DNA from: an uncultured Lactobacillus sp.
GTDB taxonomy: Bacteria > Bacillota > Bacilli > Lactobacillales > Lactobacillaceae
Assembly: GCA_948500755.1 (NCBI GenBank)
Contig: CAOOYH010000005.1
Location: 33,875 to 97,874, forward strand
Direction of reading: 5' to 3'
DNA: 64,000 nt
Below, piece after piece: positions 62,674 to 64,000 of this stretch. The notes below the pieces were generated by a model. That model saw only the letters and a program-made list of their open reading frames with translations, did no database searches and was not told the origin of the DNA. A program made the translations under genes and the position numbers. The stretch's first letter is position 1. Every line of letters begins with the position of its first letter.

Positions 62674-63512
62674 ATGACAATTGGAAAGGCGTTGAAGCAG
62701 TTAAGATTACATGCTGGTCTTACACAAGATCAAATGGCGGCAGGAATAATATCTGAATCATATTATTCTAAAGTAGAACGAGATATTCATAACATTGATG
62801 CTAAATTGTTGATTGATATTTTAAGGGTACATGGATTTGATGTGATTAGTTTTTTTAACAAAATATATCATCAACCCGCAAAATCAAATCCCGATTTTGA
62901 ATTTATGACTCAAATTGATCAAGCCAAAAAGAAAAAAGACTTAGAAGGACTTAATAAAATAACGCGCGAAATTCAAAATCGGGGGGGTACAAGCCCTCTT
63001 TTTATGTACAGGTAAGGCTCGAATTAGCCTACGCATGGATTACCCATTCCAATAATCATATCTCTCCCTATCTTAAGAGAAAAGTAAAGTCTGTCATTGT
63101 AGACCAAAACTGGAATGAACAAGCATATTATTTTTTAAGTCAAACCATGATCTTTTTTGATATTGATGAAACTTATCATTTAGTAGATTCAGCCTTTCAT
63201 GCATATGAAAAAAATCCCGAAAAAGATACTTTCACTTTACAATTTGTGGCATTGATCGCAGTCAACTTTTTAAATTGTTGTTACCATCAAAAGGGACGAA
63301 GGGAATATGTAAAGAGAGCCATTGATTTTTTACGAGAGCTTCCTATTGATAATGCTCTTGGATTATCTAGTATATTAGGTACTTATTATGAAGCTCTCTT
63401 TAATGAAGATTATAAAATGACCGAAACTATAGCCGAAATTTTAAAGAGAAGTGGCTATTTATCTATGATTGAAGATACTTTGGAGTCAAATCAAAATAAT
63501 ATGTGCAAATAA
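62674..63512 (+). pseudogene. Rgg/GadR/MutR family regulator (3), frameshifted at a G7 run
   Basis: N-terminal 114 codons (start MTIGKALKQLRLHAGLTQDQMAAG, HTH intact) are in one frame to a TAA at 63013. The rest of an Rgg C-terminal domain continues in another frame from about 62988 (YKPSFYVQVRLELAYAW) to 63512. The switch point is seven G at 62981-62987: adding one G or removing two would restore a protein of about 280 residues. It may be a mutation, a phase-variable tract or a sequencing error. The HTH part alone could still be made. Confidence 0.82.
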
Positions 63513-63519
63513 GACGAAA
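63501..63519 (+). promoter_or_regulatory. Conserved 19-bp box B (ATGTGCAAATAAGACGAAA)
   Basis: 18 of 19 matches to the box at 55285. It overlaps the last codons of the third rgg and stands 47 bases before a -10-like GATAAT (63548-63553). Upstream of a small exported-protein gene. Confidence 0.6.
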
Positions 63520-63581
63520 AAGGGACTTTTGGGAAAATTAAGTGTAGGATAATGGAGAAAATAAAAAAAGAGAGAGTATTT

Positions 63582-63953
63582 ATGAAGAAATCATTTAAAG
63601 CTGGGATGATTGCTGCAGCCTTGTTTGCAATTGCACCAATGGGAGTAAGTATGGTTAACAGTTCAACTATTGGACATGCTGATAAGGTAGTTCCAGGTCG
63701 AGGAAAGAAGTATACTTTTCTAAAGAGTTGACGTGGAACTTGGTATGCTAATAATTCAAAGGCTCGCCATAAGAAGGTTGTTTTTGGAGTTCATACTTTT
63801 AATGGAAAAACTGTCTATGATCAAATAGACGAAAATGCTACAGCTGAGCAAAATTCACAAAAGGGATATGATCGTTTAACGAAGATAACCAAAAATATGT
63901 TAATCGGGGATTACAGTCTTCTTGAAGATGGTAAATATGTTACTCTTCATTGA
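63582..63953 (+). pseudogene. Small secreted protein with an in-frame TGA
   Basis: The ATG at 63582 opens a signal peptide (MKKSFKAGMIAAALFAIAPM...GHA|DK). After 49 codons a TGA occurs at 63729-63731; related exported proteins have tryptophan at such positions (KS-W-RGTWY). The frame then stays open for 73 more codons, ending at TGA 63951. The intact product would be about 123 residues. The later part ends in a weakly typed tail and then non-coding sequence. Not certain that it is inactive. Confidence 0.7.
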
Positions 63954-64000
63954 TTTCTCCTTCTAGGCTGATTAAGCAAGGATACCCCGGATTTTAATCC

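Noticed and set aside
63582..63953. TGA read as tryptophan or selenocysteine
   Set aside because: Lactobacilli use the standard code, another pseudogene in the window breaks at TAG, and no SECIS-like structure is evident. A simple nonsense mutation is enough.

Overview
The window is a 64 kb piece of an AT-rich chromosome from a Lactobacillus of the acidophilus/gasseri/johnsonii type. This is inferred from the gene content: a complete F1Fo-ATPase operon with a proton-type c subunit, a comG operon, DUF1146-mreB-yidD-DUF2969-ftsW/rodA synteny, many Rgg-type regulators and Lactobacillus-style exported proteins. The one-piece tmRNA encodes the tag AKNSNSYAVAA. The species cannot be fixed from sequence reading alone.

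Layout. 1-9.3 kb holds a 5'-truncated HAD phosphatase, a CopY/BlaI-like repressor, tandem crcB fluoride channels, a low-molecular-weight tyrosine phosphatase, an FMN-binding-domain protein paired with asparaginase, a second HAD phosphatase, a DUF441 membrane protein, an APC permease, a zinc-ribbon S14 gene preceded by a 33-codon ORF, a VanZ-like protein and YebC. 9.3-15.7 kb holds the comG pseudopilus operon, a YtxK-like methyltransferase, ackA and ssrA (tmRNA). 15.9-16.6 kb is a decayed junction of two pseudogenes. 16.7-29 kb holds manA, an SdpI-like gene with a two-component system, an LtaS-type enzyme, VanZ, pgi, an MFS exporter, a serine hydrolase, tRNA-Glu and tRNA-Gln, and murT. 29-40 kb holds tdk-prfA-prmC-sua5, upp and atpBEFHAGDC. 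40-53.5 kb holds cell-shape genes (mreB, ftsW/rodA, ezrA) interrupted by a lone tnpB, followed by uspA, a candidate 6S RNA, rarA, a yueI-like gene, rpsD with its leader, a cysteine desulfurase, thiI and rsuA.

53.5-64 kb is an accessory island and the most unusual part. A short ORF with a strong ribosome binding site encodes an 18-residue hydrophobic peptide and ends at a terminator. Two tandem Rgg-family regulators follow, then an operon of one membrane protein and three exported or anchored proteins. A 1388-residue exported protein with a metzincin-type zinc-protease motif lies on the opposite strand. Beyond it lie a third rgg, frameshifted at a run of seven G, and a nonsense-mutated exported-protein gene. 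The two Rgg-to-exoprotein junctions share an almost identical 19-bp box at the same distance (46/47 bp) from a -10-like element. I infer a modular peptide/Rgg-controlled exoprotein system.

Most core genes are in compact operons separated by clear bidirectional intrinsic terminators. No CRISPR array, prophage or rRNA gene was seen.
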